Notes: generated by a model from the letters alone, not told the origin. 64,000 nucleotides of DNA from Berghia stephanieae (GCA_034508935.3 CM067443.1:51843038-51907037), one strand, 5' to 3'; positions 34,518 through 48,477 are shown, numbered from the stretch's first letter. Numbers and translations: made by a program.

Positions 34518-34886
34518 TGTGCGCGAGTGTGTTTGTGTGTGAGTGTTTGTATATTTGTCTAATTTCAGAAATTAATTTTATCTCATTGTATTTCATGAAA
34601 AAAATTATTTTATGAAGCGGCTGAATATAGATATATGTGGAACGTTAAATATTACAAGAGGTCTGTGTGTATAAAAACGAAACGAGTCTGATTTTGTTAC
34701 ATCACATTCTGTCGATTATACTTTCATAATTAATTTAGCTTTCGTATATATGAAATTAAAATTAAACCAAATTTGATCTGGATACCTGATTTCTACTCTG
34801 ATCTAGGTCTCTCATAGATTTAAGATTTTAATCCAACTGAGAGCGATCTATAATCAAGTTTTAGTCCAACTGAGTCACATGATTAG
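34213..34886. repeat. GA and GT microsatellites, then unassigned DNA
   Basis: (GA)n 34296-34368 with a G run, (GT)n 34482-34545. From 34550 to 34878 nothing is recognised. Confidence 0.8.
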
Positions 34887-35794
34887 TAGTGCGGGGCGGT
34901 CCTTGGCAAGCTTAAGGACCACGGTCCTAAGGTCCTTGGGAAATGAAGACCGCAAGGACCGGTCCTAGGACCGGTCCTTTTCGACATTGAACATTCCTGA
35001 GAGACTGTTGGAAATTCGAACCGGTTTGACCTTTGAGAGCGTGGGATCGTTCATTCTTGAACCGTTAAAGACCGCTACACGATGAAAACCGTGGTCTACA
35101 GGAGTAAAAACACACGGAGTAGTCACACTCATTTCAAATTGTAACCTAATTAGAGAAGAGGGGTGATGCCTTCTTTATTTGCTCACGGTACTTCATAATT
35201 ACTTCGATAATTTAATAAAATTTGAAATTTATCCCCATTAACGGAGATAATGGCATCGCCCAAGGCGTTGATCGAGTTGTTCGTGGCGTTGATACACACA
35301 CGCAACTCCTACCCCCCCCCCCCCCCCCCCCACACACACACATTAGAGGGCAGCGAGCATTGAAGAGTAAGAGAGAGACGTGAAGTTATAATAAGAGGGG
35401 GTGGATGAGGTGATAAGAGGGGTCGATGGTGACTTTTCGCCAGATCTAACAAACTCAGCTACCCATTCATTGCTGAGTAGACAGGGATTCAGAAAAAAAA
35501 TCGACTGCACCCGGGATCGATCTCTGGCCCTTTGCGTATAAAGAGAGTGCTCTATCAACTGAACTATCGGGGTCCCCAAATATTCTATTGGACTTTTTTA
35601 AAATTCAGTCGTTATAACTGGGTTTTTTGGAAGGAAGAAACTAATGAAACTCATATTATTTGATTAGTAAAAACACCAAACGAAATTTTTAATATTATTG
35701 TATTATTTTAAATGACAACACTGCGATAGAAAGGAGTGGTGACAAGAGATGGACAAAAGAAAACAAAAAATCGGATTTGCTACTTGCTAGGTTC

Positions 35795-35833
<39 letters not shown>

Positions 35834-36340
35834 ACATCTTTTGTAGTCACATACATTTCAAACAATAACCCATTAGAGAAGAGGGGTCATGCCTTCACCA
35901 TAGATCATTGTCATTGCGATCATTATGGTGTAGTAAATTTTGAAATTTACCCCGTATAATGGAATCGTCCAAGGCGTGCGCCTCCTGTTCCCCCCATCTC
36001 ACACACGAAAGGGCGGTTTGCGGAGTGGAGGTTGGTGGTCGTCTGCCTGTATGGTCGTCTGTGTCGTTTAGTGTATGGCAAAGGGGGGTGGGTGCGATTA
36101 ATTAAGTGGGATGGGTGGTGATTGGTGGAAGATAGGCAACCGAAGCAACGAATCGCTGGGGAAGTAGTAGGCTATGGCGCGAGACCGTAGGACCGTGGTC
36201 CTTGCAAGGACCGCCCCGCACTAGTTGAAAGGTGATAAGAAGTGAGGACCGCCGCCGGTCTTCCCCTCTGGGACTGGTCTTCCGTTCACAGCTAAAAGAC
36301 CGTCGGACCGCGGTCCAGACCGGTCTTCAGCGCGGCACTA
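34887..36340. mobile_element. hAT-type non-autonomous element, copy 2 (inverted)
   Basis: 1454 bp, the reverse complement of 22015-23471 over its whole length, flanked by its own perfect 8-bp duplication ATGATTAG (34879-34886 and 36341-36348). Few differences apart from run lengths, so both copies are recent. It includes the SINE S1 head in reverse at about 35432-35577 and a (CA)n run at 35797-35832. Confidence 0.9.
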
Positions 36341-36348
36341 ATGATTAG

Positions 36349-37207
36349 GTCTGTCTAACGGTTGATCTTTTCTTTATAAAAGTAAACACGCTGCTCTGTC
36401 TATGAAAGTTGTAAACGTACTCATCGGTCAAACTGGAAAAGTAACATAATGTGACGTTGGATATTTCAAGAACTGTGAACGTTTTATTATCGAGGCCATT
36501 TTGAGCACATCTGCAATGTGACCAATGACTCGAGCACGTGGAAAATTAATGTAGATCGTCCCCATTGAAAAAGAAAAAGAAAGAGTACAGAGTTTATAGT
36601 GTCATTAGGTTACTTCATGGAAATTTGTAAAATCTGAATTGACCGTTCTAACACTTGTGGTACTTCGTTTTACAAAGAGATGAAAAAAGTTGAATGAAAT
36701 ATTGTTGATGTCCCGTTTCAAATATTTCGTAGATCTGAATTTAAAAGCTAATCAAGAGTGGCAGTTATTAATATTTTGATCAATATTATTGACAAACAGA
36801 AATTATATTGTTTTCTTAGTTTGAAAGGAAGATTCAATTTAAGATTTGATACTAAAAAAGTATAAAACAGACAAGATAAAGTCTGACTTATGCCCTTAAC
36901 CTTTACTCCCACTCCCATAATGTTTTCGGTTTGGTGTATTTTTCTCTCCCAGTTCCTTTTTCTCTTTAAATGATATAGGCTAGTAGGCTACGAGTTTACA
37001 TCTTCTGTAATCGTGCCATAATTATACATAGAACATACGCAAACATACACGCACATACATACATAAATACGTAGATACACATAGATACAAATATAACTAC
37101 CTACCTACCTACATACATATATACATACATAAATACATACATGCATACATAACATACACACACGAATCTTAAAGTGCCTACAATAGGACTTATATATCAC
37201 ACTTTCC

Positions 37208-37286
<79 letters not shown>

Positions 37287-37661
37287 CTAGGAAATTGGTT
37301 TTTGTAATGCAATGGTTTCTTATTCAATATACATAATATCCATATTTTAAATATCATCCGATCGTTTTGTCAAATCGCATGTAATTTTAAATTGTTGTCC
37401 GTCTCCATTTCCACAATAATATTAATATTTAGATAAATTGATCAGATTATAAAAATTTGAAATATTTAAATGTTAATGTTAATGTCGTTTTGTATCTGGC
37501 ATAGATACCCATATATTATAATAAATAAAATGACTAAACTGGACATCATCAATCATTACATTCACTTTGAACAAACAATTGTTCAAGTTTGAATGGATTA
37601 ATTGAATGAGCATAAAACGTGGTGATATTTATAATTTATATTATAATATTAATTATATACA

Positions 37662-37692
<31 letters not shown>

Positions 37693-37824
37693 GATATACA
37701 TATACATGCAGGTGCAACGAAAAAGCCCCTGAGCTTTTAAATTGCAAAACGCTTTGACTTTGACATAGATAGTAGGCTACGATTATTATCGTAATCCACT
37801 AACAAAAAATTTAAGACGATACGG
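36349..37824. other. AT-rich spacer with microsatellites
   Basis: No gene recognised. (ACAT)n-type repeats at 37020-37150, (CT)n at 37209-37285, (CATA)n at 37652-37690. Confidence 0.6.
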
Positions 37825-38345
37825 ATATAGAGCAGTATAATTAGGTGCCCCAAACGTAAACAATGACAAGTTGCTAGTGATTTTCGTTAGGGACCGGAAA
37901 AATTTACGCACAATATAGGTCTCCCAATTTTGTAGTTTGAGTCGTAGGCAATACACTTTCAGTATTGAAAATATGTTTACATAAAATCTAACAGTTGCAG
38001 AAATAATAATATAAGACTAAATTATTCTGAAAAGCAGGCTGAGAATAATTCTCGTTTTGTTCACACCAGCGCAATAATTTGCTCTGGTCTAAAAATAGAT
38101 AGACTGTAACTTTTGATAAATTTTACCTTTTGTTCCATAAAATATCCATATCTAGACATTATTTGATGCATGATCGAGTATTTATGAATATGTGTTTCTT
38201 TTGCCACCTAACAGCCAAATTTTAAAGGTTATTTTTATCTATAATTTACATTGGAACTTGAGCTGTCAAGACAGGAACATGTGGTTTGCCATGTGCTTCT
38301 AGACCTTTGTTTACGTTTGGGGCACCTAATTACACTGCTCTATAT
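37825..38345. mobile_element. 521-bp MITE with long terminal inverted repeats
   Basis: The left end ATATAGAGCAGTATAATTAG, then GTGCCCCAAACGTAAACAA, is mirrored at the right as TTGTTTACGTTTGGGGCAC, then CTAATTACACTGCTCTATAT. A TA duplication is possible because both ends abut TA. No coding capacity. Confidence 0.85.
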
Positions 38346-38420
38346 CATGTAATTACGTAGAATCGAATCTAGCTCAGTACAAACAGAAACGGAATAGTGC
38401 CCAGCTGTAGGGCAATATCT

Positions 38421-38664
38421 CATTTGTGACCTTTCGTCTCAAAACGGTACTAAGTCGGGTTGGTTAATATGTTGAAAATTGAATTTATAGCCAGAAACAT
38501 CAGACTTGTGTTGAGTTTATATGAGTTATTGAGGAGAATGGCAACCATATTTTGGGTGCTAATGCCAACAATTTATACTTTTGACCAGTTTCACATTAAA
38601 TTCTACTTTTAAGCATCTGGTTCGTTCCGACATAATACCGTTTTGAGACGATGGGTCGCATTTC
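38421..38664. mobile_element. Small inverted-repeat element (about 245 bp)
   Basis: TTCGTCTCAAAACGGTACTA on the left and TACCGTTTTGAGACGATGGG on the right, with weaker pairing outside (TTTGTGACC/GGGTCGCATTT) and inside (GTCGGGTT/TTCCGACA). A related end, AAACAGTATTATGTCGGGC, is near 8645. Confidence 0.65.
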
Positions 38665-39500
38665 AGATCTTCATCATCATTTCCTATCTCACAAATAATA
38701 TTTGCAGTAATAGTTCTGGAATAAGTGCCTCTAATGCACAGTTCTCTCCTTTGCTAAAATGTAATTTCTTTGATAACTTGGGTTGTTCAGGGGTTTTACA
38801 GAAATTAGTTTTAGTACCTGAAATACACTCCAGTACGAATGGGTCTCTAGTAAATTTCTTCAATTCACTGATATAGTGTTGAGTGCGACCTCCTTAGGGT
38901 AAAGCATTATCTAAAGATTCACAATCAAGTACCTCAGGTTCTGATGTGTGTTTCAATACTTCTTGAAGTTGAAGCTGTTTTGCCCCCAGTTTGTGACTTA
39001 TGGCTAGTCTGGATCGATGACAGATGACGATGATGGTAATCGTACGTCCATGCATTGTGTTTCCTCTGCTGGCCTAAAAAAGGGAAATTTATTTTGAGCT
39101 GGGTTTGAGAGTGTTTTGAGGGTTAGGAAGAATTTGATTTTGCCTTTTGAATGCTTCACACCAATTTTGACGACCCGTTAAAATGTACTTCATTATAGAT
39201 CTATCCGTCAATTCCTCAGAGAACAGAGGTAGTCAACCGGATACTTCTGTGAGCAGAAAACTGCCATTCTGGATGAACTGTGCTGACCTGTACAAGTCAA
39301 TTTAATGAGATGCAATTCAAATGAGGGCAGTAGCTTCTACCAAAGACTTTGTGAGGTAGCCGAGGATCTGGTCCAAAATTGATGAGATGGCAGTAATGCC
39401 TTTAATAATGTTCTCCTGAATATTTGTAATGTAACATCTCTATTGCGGTTCTCCAGTTGTGGATAAACCTTAAATAGTTCATCTTTTTTCTTCTTCAGGG
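38665..39500 (-). pseudogene. Degenerate coding remnant, possibly a retroelement gag-like ORF
   Basis: The minus strand holds protein-like stretches, for example KGITAISSILDQILGYLTKS near 39400-39350 and LPLFSEELTDRSIMKYILTG near 39240-39170, separated by several breaks. They faintly recall ORFs near tyrosine-recombinase retroelements of invertebrates. Old and broken; family not established. Confidence 0.25.
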
Positions 39501-39995
39501 ATGTCTGTTGCTATGTGCTGAGGCAAGGCAAGTCCTTTATTGTCTTTAAGAAAAATGAATCAAAGAGAGTAGATGCTGTTGAGGGGCCCGAGACAACATA
39601 AGCTCGTGGCATGGTTGGTGGAATTCCAGTTATCGTTATCACTATGTTACTCAGTGTCTCATCCACACCCTGTCTTAAAATTAGTCTTAACCCTCTTCCG
39701 CACTAGGACAGGACTGTCCCGGGACAGTCCTGTCCCAAATCTGTAACATAATTTAGAGAGATCTTCCGCACCTATTGGGACGGGACAAAACAGTCCCGTT
39801 GTGTCCCAAGCCGTTGTGAAATGCTACAAAATCAACGGGACAGGACTGTCCCAGTCCCGTGTTCATATCGTTTGTGATAGTAGAAAAATATAGCAGACTT
39901 CCGCACTAGGACAAATAAGTCCCAGACTTGGCGGCGCCGTGTCAAAATTGAAATGCCTGTCTTTATTTTCTGCATCCCTACTCCTCCTCTCTCCT

Positions 39996-39999
39996 CCTC

Positions 40000-40046
<47 letters not shown>

Positions 40047-40052
40047 GCTACT

Positions 40053-40121
<69 letters not shown>

Positions 40122-40122
40122 T
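39996..40122. repeat. (ACT)n microsatellite
   Basis: About 125 bases of ACT triplets with one break. Confidence 0.95.
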
Positions 40123-40984
40123 TTCTATTGTTGCTTCTGCTGTGGCTAATGCCACTAATATATTAATACCTACATCCCTTATATTTTGTATTTATTTCCA
40201 ATTCCATTGTATTTATTTTCCAACAATAGTCCACACTTTATTTTGGTTCACTTTCTATACTGCATTACACAGTTCCTCCCCGCCTCCCCTCTTTTGACAT
40301 AATTAAGTACGCACCTTTTATAAATTTCTATTGCTCTGTTTTAATTCGCGCTTCCTCACAAAGTAGCATACAATTTCCTGCCCATCAATGTTTTTGTTTA
40401 TGCATCTTAACAACGCCACTACCACATTATCTCATTCGTCTGTAGTTTTTAATTCATCATGTGTTGTTGATGAAGGGGAAACCCGAAAAGTCCATTTATC
40501 TGTTTTCGTATATTAAACTGAAGCTTACATTCAATTTCACAGTTATAATTTATTTATTTATTTCAATTCTGAATATAAAAAAGCAAGAACAATTCAAAAA
40601 ATAATTCTATGTGATGAAACCACGTAAAGAAGGCATAGCAACATAAATATTTTCGGCAATTTAAAAACCTATGTTTATAAATATAATTTAAGAAGTGTCA
40701 CACTTTGTGACACAGCAGTAACGTGTCTAAAACCGGTCGCACATCTATTCGGTAACTTGTGGGATCAATTATCTTTATCGTTATTTATTTCGGGAATTCT
40801 CAATGAAAATATTTATAAGTTAGTCTTCTGAGCCACTTGGACTCATTGTAAAACAAATTAAGTCCTTTAGAGCCTTGTAGCCAATGGTGCAGGAGTTATT
40901 CCGATTTCAATAGCGTGAAGCGGACAATTAACGTATTTGTTTGAAAAACTTTGAACGGGACGCTAGTCTGTAGTCTATCGCAGA

Positions 40985-41165
40985 TTACTATCCCAGCTTG
41001 ACAGGTACCCTTTTACACCTGAATGGAGTGAGTGATTGGAGTAAATTTTCTTGCTCTAGAAAGTACAAGTTGGCTTCGGTCGGAATCGAACACAGAACCT
41101 CTGAGTCCAGAGTACAACGCGCTAACCATAGGCCATCTTGCCTCCTAAGCTTATAAATCCGGAAC
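40985..41165 (-). mobile_element. tRNA-like SINE piece
   Basis: On the minus strand: AGATGGCCTATGGTTAGCGC (A-box-like) and GTGTTCGATTCCGACCGAAG (B-box-like). The spacing fits a tRNA-like head. No clean acceptor stem, so a SINE rather than a tRNA gene. Confidence 0.5.
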
Positions 41166-41287
41166 TTATCCATGTTTCTGTGGCGTTGAGCAGACAGATA
41201 ACAGTTTAAAATTTAAAATAATAAAATTCATTTTTTCATCCCATAGGGGAAATTTTTCTCGAGGGTCTATTCCAAGGTAAGACTGGA

Positions 41288-41391
41288 ATAACCCGGGCGT
41301 CAGCAGCAATGCAGCGCCGCAAATTTAGCTAGGACAAGGTATAACCAGGCGTCAGCCGCAGTGCAGCGCCGCAAATTGAGCTAGGCGAGGT
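41288..41391 (+). repeat. Tandem pair, 53-bp unit
   Basis: Two adjacent GC-rich units, each with GGCGTCAGC, TGCAGCGCCGCAAATT and AGCTAGG blocks, starting at 41288 and 41341. Confidence 0.85.
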
Positions 41392-41700
41392 GACTTAATC
41401 AACTGATGCCTTTCGGGTACGAAGCATGCTGACTTTCTATTATCCTCTTGAATGATGCTAGTCCGTCAAAGATTACTTTCATCAGCGAACTGGTACTCAT
41501 TTGCACCTGGGTAAAATGAGGTGATTCCAAGAAAGTCATTTTAAGATAAGATCGGAGATCACCATAGAGTCTACGGAATTGACCCTTGAGCAATCTTTGG
41601 GTCATTAAAGGATGCACCCAATATTGTTTTCTCTTTCAATTTGTCTTTTTTTTCCCACGTGGTAAAGCACAGAAATATGCAACCTCTATTTCATCCATTA

Positions 41701-41701
41701 C

Positions 41702-41762
<61 letters not shown>

Positions 41763-41792
41763 TAGTAGTCGTCGTAGTCGTGGTAGTGTAGT

Positions 41793-41857
<65 letters not shown>

Positions 41858-41867
41858 CGTGGTAGTG

Positions 41868-41941
<74 letters not shown>

Positions 41942-41972
41942 CCTCGTAGTCGTGGTAGTGGTAGTGGTAGTG

Positions 41973-42034
<62 letters not shown>

Positions 42035-42050
42035 CGTAGTCGTGGTAGTG

Positions 42051-42136
<86 letters not shown>

Positions 42137-42175
42137 CGTAGTCGTGGTATTGGTAGTGGTAGTAGTAGCAGTAGC
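41701..42175. repeat. (AGT)n array of about 475 bp with CGT/GGT variants
   Basis: AGT triplets interrupted at intervals by TCGTAGTCGTGGTAGTGG variant blocks (41768, 41857, 41942, 42034, 42136), giving a higher-order period of roughly 90-100 bp. The long Thr/Val/Leu frames are artefacts. Confidence 0.95.
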
Positions 42176-42654
42176 AATAATATTACTTTTGCTATAAGAA
42201 TATTTCATGATTATATAAATCTTATGTAAACAAATCCCATTGTACAGTGTAAAAAATCATTGTCGTCATGTCGTATCTTATGTTGATTCATAAAATGTGA
42301 ATTATTACAGTTGCAATTGCCTACAAAAAAACTTTTGAGTCTTGTAAAAAAAAAAAAATAATGCATTCGCGCAGGTGTGTCCTGGGACAGTCCTGTCCTA
42401 GTGCGGAACCCCTTTTGAATAGAAGTTTTCTCCATTGGGACAGGACAAATTTGTCCCGGGACAGTTTTGTCCTAGTGCGGAAGGAGGGTTAGGCCATTTT
42501 AACTTCATGTACTACTGGAACAATGTTAATAATTTGGGCAAGTTGGTGTTTAATTGACCCAAGTTCATATTGCATTCTTATCTCCACACATAAAGGTACA
42601 CGCTATACCTCAAGATTTTGGGTCATCGAAGAAGAGCCATAATAAAAGATGGGT

Positions 42655-42960
42655 ATGGTCATAGTAACGATTATTCACATTTATTTTATTAAAGTTTTAT
42701 TTTAGCAAGAACTGAATTCATCACTCGAGTTATATTTCGGAAGGCTTAGAAAAACTTTACCTTCTAATATTAGATCAACTTTCCTTTAATAGCCTTCTCT
42801 TTGAATTCATTTCAAATTAGTGAACACATTTCGTTCTGCCTTTTGACACGTAGTCACTTATTATAAAAGCTGATAGGTCTAATCTTCCTCACTCACTTCT
42901 CTCTGAAATCTATGCCCTGACGGCCAGACCACTCCACTCGTCATGATATATATATATATC
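42655..42960 (+). repeat. Left LTR-like repeat
   Basis: About 300 bp matching 55256-55560 with some 10% differences, ending in a short TA run at the same point where the right copy has a long one. It may extend further than the match shows. Confidence 0.65.
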
Positions 42961-44128
42961 AACAGGAAGTTAAATATATAAAGATTTTTTTATCTCACTC
43001 TCGGGACTTTGTGGAACACTTCACTAATTTTAATTTCCGTCATCAAGACGCCGAACTTCCTTTGTCACCTTTGCCAGTTCAATCACTGTCAAGAATTTAC
43101 CAAGCCTGAGCCCGTCGGAGGAATAAGTACATCCACTCTCAATTGGAAGTGGAACCCCACAAGTCTACCCGCCATATGTAATATTATAATCATCTCATCA
43201 AGATCGCATACGATACGCAATATCATTATATTCTCATTTGTAACTGTGATCACCATTCATTTATCAGAAGACTCATCTTTCTATTCATATCATCTTTAAC
43301 AAATCGTCATTTGTTATTTATTTTAAAGTAACTAGTAAATTCTGGGGGCCTTAGTCTTCACATCTTTATTTTATGCATTGTCGAGTTAGCTCTTGAACAC
43401 TTATTTTTTATTCCTCCATTCATTCGTTCATTCATACATTTATACATTCATTCTTTCAACTATTCACTTCAGTTCTTCATTCATTCATTCCTTGTCCACT
43501 TATTATTGTATCACTCATTTCATTTTGTTGTTTGCCTCATTCATGAATTGTTTTCAATATGTTTACATTCCATAACGATTCATTCCCTTATCATCCACCC
43601 ACTCATTGTTGTGAACACATTTTATAACTATTGTAAAACTTACCATTTTATTGTTATGTATTTCAGATATCACTCTTAAACACTCTTCAATGTCTCCTTA
43701 CAATTGTCGAACAACCATCGAACAGGAGAGAGGTCCCAGCCACGAATTGAGTTGGTAAATATATCCTTCGTTATTCTCTTTTAAATGAGTTGGAACTATA
43801 GACATCGTGATCTGTTTTGCATATTACTGTTACCGAAAACCACTTAGACTCAACTCGCCGTCATGTTATAATTAGTGATAGATAACTCGGGATTATTTTG
43901 TCATCGTATTATTGTTGTCACACTCTAGTATATTAGTGTCATTGCGAATAATTGTACACAAACTAACGACGAGTCACACACATTGTTATTAAACTTTTCG
44001 TAGTAACATAGTTTAGAGTACACGCGATTGACACATTGTTATCGACACAAGTCACAATAACTCCGCATTGTATTGACCCATTGCTTTATAAGATATAACG
44101 ATTAAATGCATTAAATTCAACATACATA
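42961..44128. other. Leader-like region without recognised coding content
   Basis: Between the left LTR and the pol-like part of the fossil element. It has CATT-rich low complexity at 43410-43500. Nothing else recognised. Confidence 0.4.
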
Positions 44129-44130
44129 AG

Positions 44131-44205
<75 letters not shown>

Positions 44206-44208
44206 CAA
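44129..44208. repeat. (ACT)n microsatellite
   Basis: About 78 bases of ACT triplets. Confidence 0.95.
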
Positions 44209-44420
44209 TATGTCTTTTATCTTCCATTTTAGTCTGGAAAGTTCTGTTCCCTGACGCTGACCTTTGCTTATCAATTAGATCACTCCCATGGGGCACCCTA
44301 TCCTCTACCCACGCCACGCTAACGTTTCATTCATACTACAACCACCATTGAGTACAGACAATACAAGTTATTTTGCATTCCATTTTATTTGTTTTCCACG
44401 TTAATTTGTGTATTGTTGTG

Positions 44421-44449
44421 CTGACGAAGGGTTTGTACCCGAAACGTCC
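44421..44449 (+). other. Hammerhead-like hairpin motif
   Basis: CTGACGA, then a GGG/CCC stem, then GAAACGTC: the order CUGANGA-stem-GAAA of the hammerhead ribozyme core. The first stem-II pair is mismatched and no convincing helix III was found, so self-cleavage is doubtful. Related motifs: 40467-40492 on the plus strand, and 55751-55777 and 55846-55874 on the minus strand. Confidence 0.35.
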
Positions 44450-46195
44450 ATTGTCTGCTTTGTTCCCATACGAAGTCTCTCCATTTTCACTCTTTCGTTA
44501 GTATTTTCACGATCACATTCAGTGGTACAGTCGAAACCTTTGAAACAGCTAACGTGTACATAGAAACCCCATACTATACAGGAAAAGTAGAATGCTGTAT
44601 ACTTCCCAACCCCGTCGCTGATGTTATTGTTGGCAATATAAAAGGTCTTAAAGCAAACCCAACAGATGTGAAAGAATGGCCATTAACTCAAGAAACAGCA
44701 TGTCTAGCAGAAACAAGAAATATGAAGACAACAGAGAAGCTAATGACTATTTCTCTTGAACCACAACAATTTGACAGGGACACGTTCATTAAAGAACAGA
44801 AAAAGGAGCCGACTTTAACATCATATTTCAATTTCGCAAACAAAGGGACGAAATCAAAAGTTGAATACATTATTGAAAAATATATTTTGTTCAGATTACA
44901 TAGGAAAAGAAACAAAATGTCTAAACAGTTGGTCACGCCGAATATTTACAGAAACAAAATCTTTGGAATAGCGCATGATTCAATAACTTCTGGACATCTT
45001 GGAAGCTTTCCACATTGAAGAGAATATCCGAGAATTACACATGGCCTGGAATTACTAAAGACGTCCGAGAATATGTAAATCGTGTGACACATGCTACAGA
45101 AGAATTGCAAAAGGCAGACTACCGAGATTGCCATTAGAGACAACTCCAGTTATTGAAAAAAGTTTTTCAAAAAGTTGCAATTGACATTATAGGCCCTTTA
45201 CCAAAATCAGATAGAAACCATACGCACATACTAACACTAGTCGATTATGCAACCAGATGGCCAGAAGCGATAGCATTGAAATCAACTACATCGGATCACA
45301 TAGCTGAAGCATTGATGACAATTTTTACTAGAATAGGTATACCAAATGAGATACTTCCGGACAATGGACCCCAGTTTACATCACATATGATGCATGAAAC
45401 CATGAAACTAATGGGAATCCAACACTCGTTCCCAACTCCCTACCACCCCCAAGCAAATGGTCTTTGTGAGAGATTCAATGTCACTCTGAAGAACGTGCTA
45501 AGAAAAGTGTCAGCAGAAAAACCAGATGATTGGGACAGCAATCCTATTTGCATATAGAGAAATACCCCAAGAATCGACAGGCTACTGATATAATATGGAC
45601 GATTAGCTCACGGCCCGATCAACGTAGTAGCTGATTTTTGTAAAGGGAATGAGGACGACAGTAAAGAAATGATGTTTGCTTACGAATATGTGAAAAACCT
45701 GAAAGACAGATTAGAGGACACGTGTAAACTAGCACAGGAATCCGTCAAAAAGAAAGCAGAGGAATACAAACAATACTCTGATCGCAAAAGCAAATCAAGA
45801 AAATTTTAGATTGGTGACAAAGTATTAATACTCTTATCCGATGACTCGAGTAAACTTTTAACCATATGAAAAGGACCATTTAAAGTAATAGCAGTAAAAT
45901 CTAATGTTAATTAAAAGATTCAAAGACATTCCATGCAAATCTGCTAAAAATATTTCGATAGAGACACAGTGTCACAACCTATGTCTACTAATATCGAAGC
46001 TGCAAACGCAGGATTAACCATATCGTTGGTCATGGGACATAGACACCCGAGTCAGAAAAAAAAATCGTGCAATTACAACCATCAAAGACAAAAAAAAAAA
46101 AAAAAGAAGTACGCAAAGTACTTGGGCTCCTGAATTTTTACAGGAAATACATTTACAACTTCGCGCACAATGCGACACCACTAACAAATCTGACC

Positions 46196-46226
<31 letters not shown>

Positions 46227-46451
46227 TCGCCGAATAAAATTGTTTAGAAAGAAGCGTGTCAGAATAGCTTTAATCAATTAAAGGCATCACTCTGTTCAGA
46301 ACCAATTCTTAAATTACCCGACATCTCAAAAGAATTTGTTGTAAGAACTGACGCGTCTGATAAGGGCTATTACAAGAGTATGAGGGAACTCTAATGCCTT
46401 GCTTATACGCAAGCAGAAAATTATTGGACAGAGAATCACGTTACTCTGTAA

Positions 46452-47067
46452 GAGGGCCCATAGACGCACAGATCTCATCGCGGGTCAGGCACTGCTGGGT
46501 CGCTGTGACCCGATCCTGCGTTTATCGCAGATGATTTTTTCCCACACACGGGGAGATATTTTTTTTGAGGCGATCGGCGATCGGGGACGTGTCAGTATAA
46601 AAAAGTGGACAATTTTTTTCGGATTTTCAGCGTCAAATTTACAATAGGTTTGATACTAAGAACTGTGTGTTTACTCCAAAAATTGGTGAAATTAGAAATA
46701 AATTTTAATTAATAGTGAGGCTATGTGGCCGACAGAACCGATCCCAGTAACTGTCTCTTATTCTATCTTTCGTCGTGCGCACATTAGTGATTACTTCTCA
46801 CTAAATTATATCAATTAGACTGTTGAAGGAACGAAATTGACACCATTCAACTCTTTGTTATTGTATTAAGACAGCCATTTTGGTAATTAGTTCTCACTAA
46901 ATTATATCAATCAGACTTTTTACGTTCAAGGTTACTCGTAGTTTTATGTGACGGTACGTTATTTCCGACTGGCGGATGTTGTGAGCATTTTACCTAAACT
47001 CATAGCATCAATAACCATCCAAGATATTCGCATCATATGTAGCAATAGCTATAATAATCTAACATGT

Positions 47068-47160
<93 letters not shown>

Positions 47161-48120
47161 GAGAGAGAGAGAGAGAGAGAGAGAGATTTGCTTGCGCTAT
47201 ATATAGATAGAATGCGCTTGGCCAAGGAGTTCACAACATTGCCATCCGGAAGTATAACGGACCAACACACAAATTCTGTGTAACAATGAACTTTTATAGT
47301 CTGGTTAATACAGTTTAGTGAGAACAACTCACAAACGCGGATGGCAAAAACAATAGCAAAGGCCTGAGTGACGTCATCTGCATACTATCTATACCGCTAT
47401 ATTCAATAAAGGTGCTCAAATCACTTTATAAGGGTCCTTGGCCAACGAGACATGCCTGTTAAGCGATATTAGAATTGTTTCCCGACAGAGACGACGCTGT
47501 AAACAGCGAGGTACTCATTTTAAACGCGAACAAGGTGAGAGAATGCGAGTAAATGCGTCCGATCCAAAGGCGAGTGTCATATCATAAGTGTCAACTGCAT
47601 AACCGCACAAAAAAAGTGATGAGAGAATAGATACATATGTATTGAAGGAAGAGAGAGCGGATGGAGTGAGTAATGTTCTTGGATATTCATAGAAGGAACC
47701 AAATTGACGTCACTCATCTCATTGTTATTGTTTTTAGACACCCATTTTTATGATTAGTTCTCATTAAAATATATCAGACTATAACGTTCAAGGTTCCATG
47801 TAGCTTTTTGGGCTTTGTCAGTATTTTAATTTAACACATAGCATCAATAGAAGGAATGAATTTGACGTCAGTCAACCCGTTGTTATTGCTTTTAGACAGC
47901 CATTTTTATAATTAACTTATCACTAAGTTATATCAATCCGACTATCAACGTTCGAGTTTGCAGTTTTGTGTGTTAATATGTTATACCCCGATGGAGATGT
48001 CGTGAGTATTTTTCCAATACGCATAACATCAACACATTTGCAATCCTATTTAAGTTTAAAAACAACGTAGACCACGGAAATTTTCCCATTTTGTGGACAA
48101 TAAAGATTTGTTATTTATCG

Positions 48121-48179
<59 letters not shown>

Positions 48180-48294
48180 TATAAAAACAATCGACAGCGT
48201 ACCCGTGGCAGGTTAAATGGGTACTCCTCGGGACTACTCGCATTCGCACCCCCCCCCCCCCCCCGCCCTACCACCACACACACGCACACAGCTC

Positions 48295-48325
<31 letters not shown>

Positions 48326-48477
48326 GGTTGTTTGTAGATTATAATTCAAGGTTACAATGTCCACCCCTGTCATCACGTAGTCAAGACTTTTGGGCATCTG
48401 CCAATCCTAAATTATGTTTGTGTCAAGGTCGACCGTGATGTCGCGTCAACGAGGGGATTAAAAAAAAAAAGTTAAAC

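Larger units (their letters stand above)
39691..42488. mobile_element. piggyBac-type non-autonomous element
   Basis: 2.8 kb with terminal inverted repeats of about 47 bp (left CCCTCTTCCGCACTAGGACA; right, reversed, CCCTCCTTCCGCACTAGGAC). TTAA precedes the left end (39687-39690) and TTAG follows the right end, a likely mutated TTAA duplication. The ends carry internal palindromes such as GGGACAGTCCTGTCCC. The inside holds an ACT microsatellite, a SINE-like piece, a 53-bp tandem pair and a 475-bp AGT array, but no transposase. Confidence 0.7.

Noticed and set aside
43393-43575. Hydrophobic 60-codon frame
   Set aside because: CATT-rich low complexity; no family resemblance.
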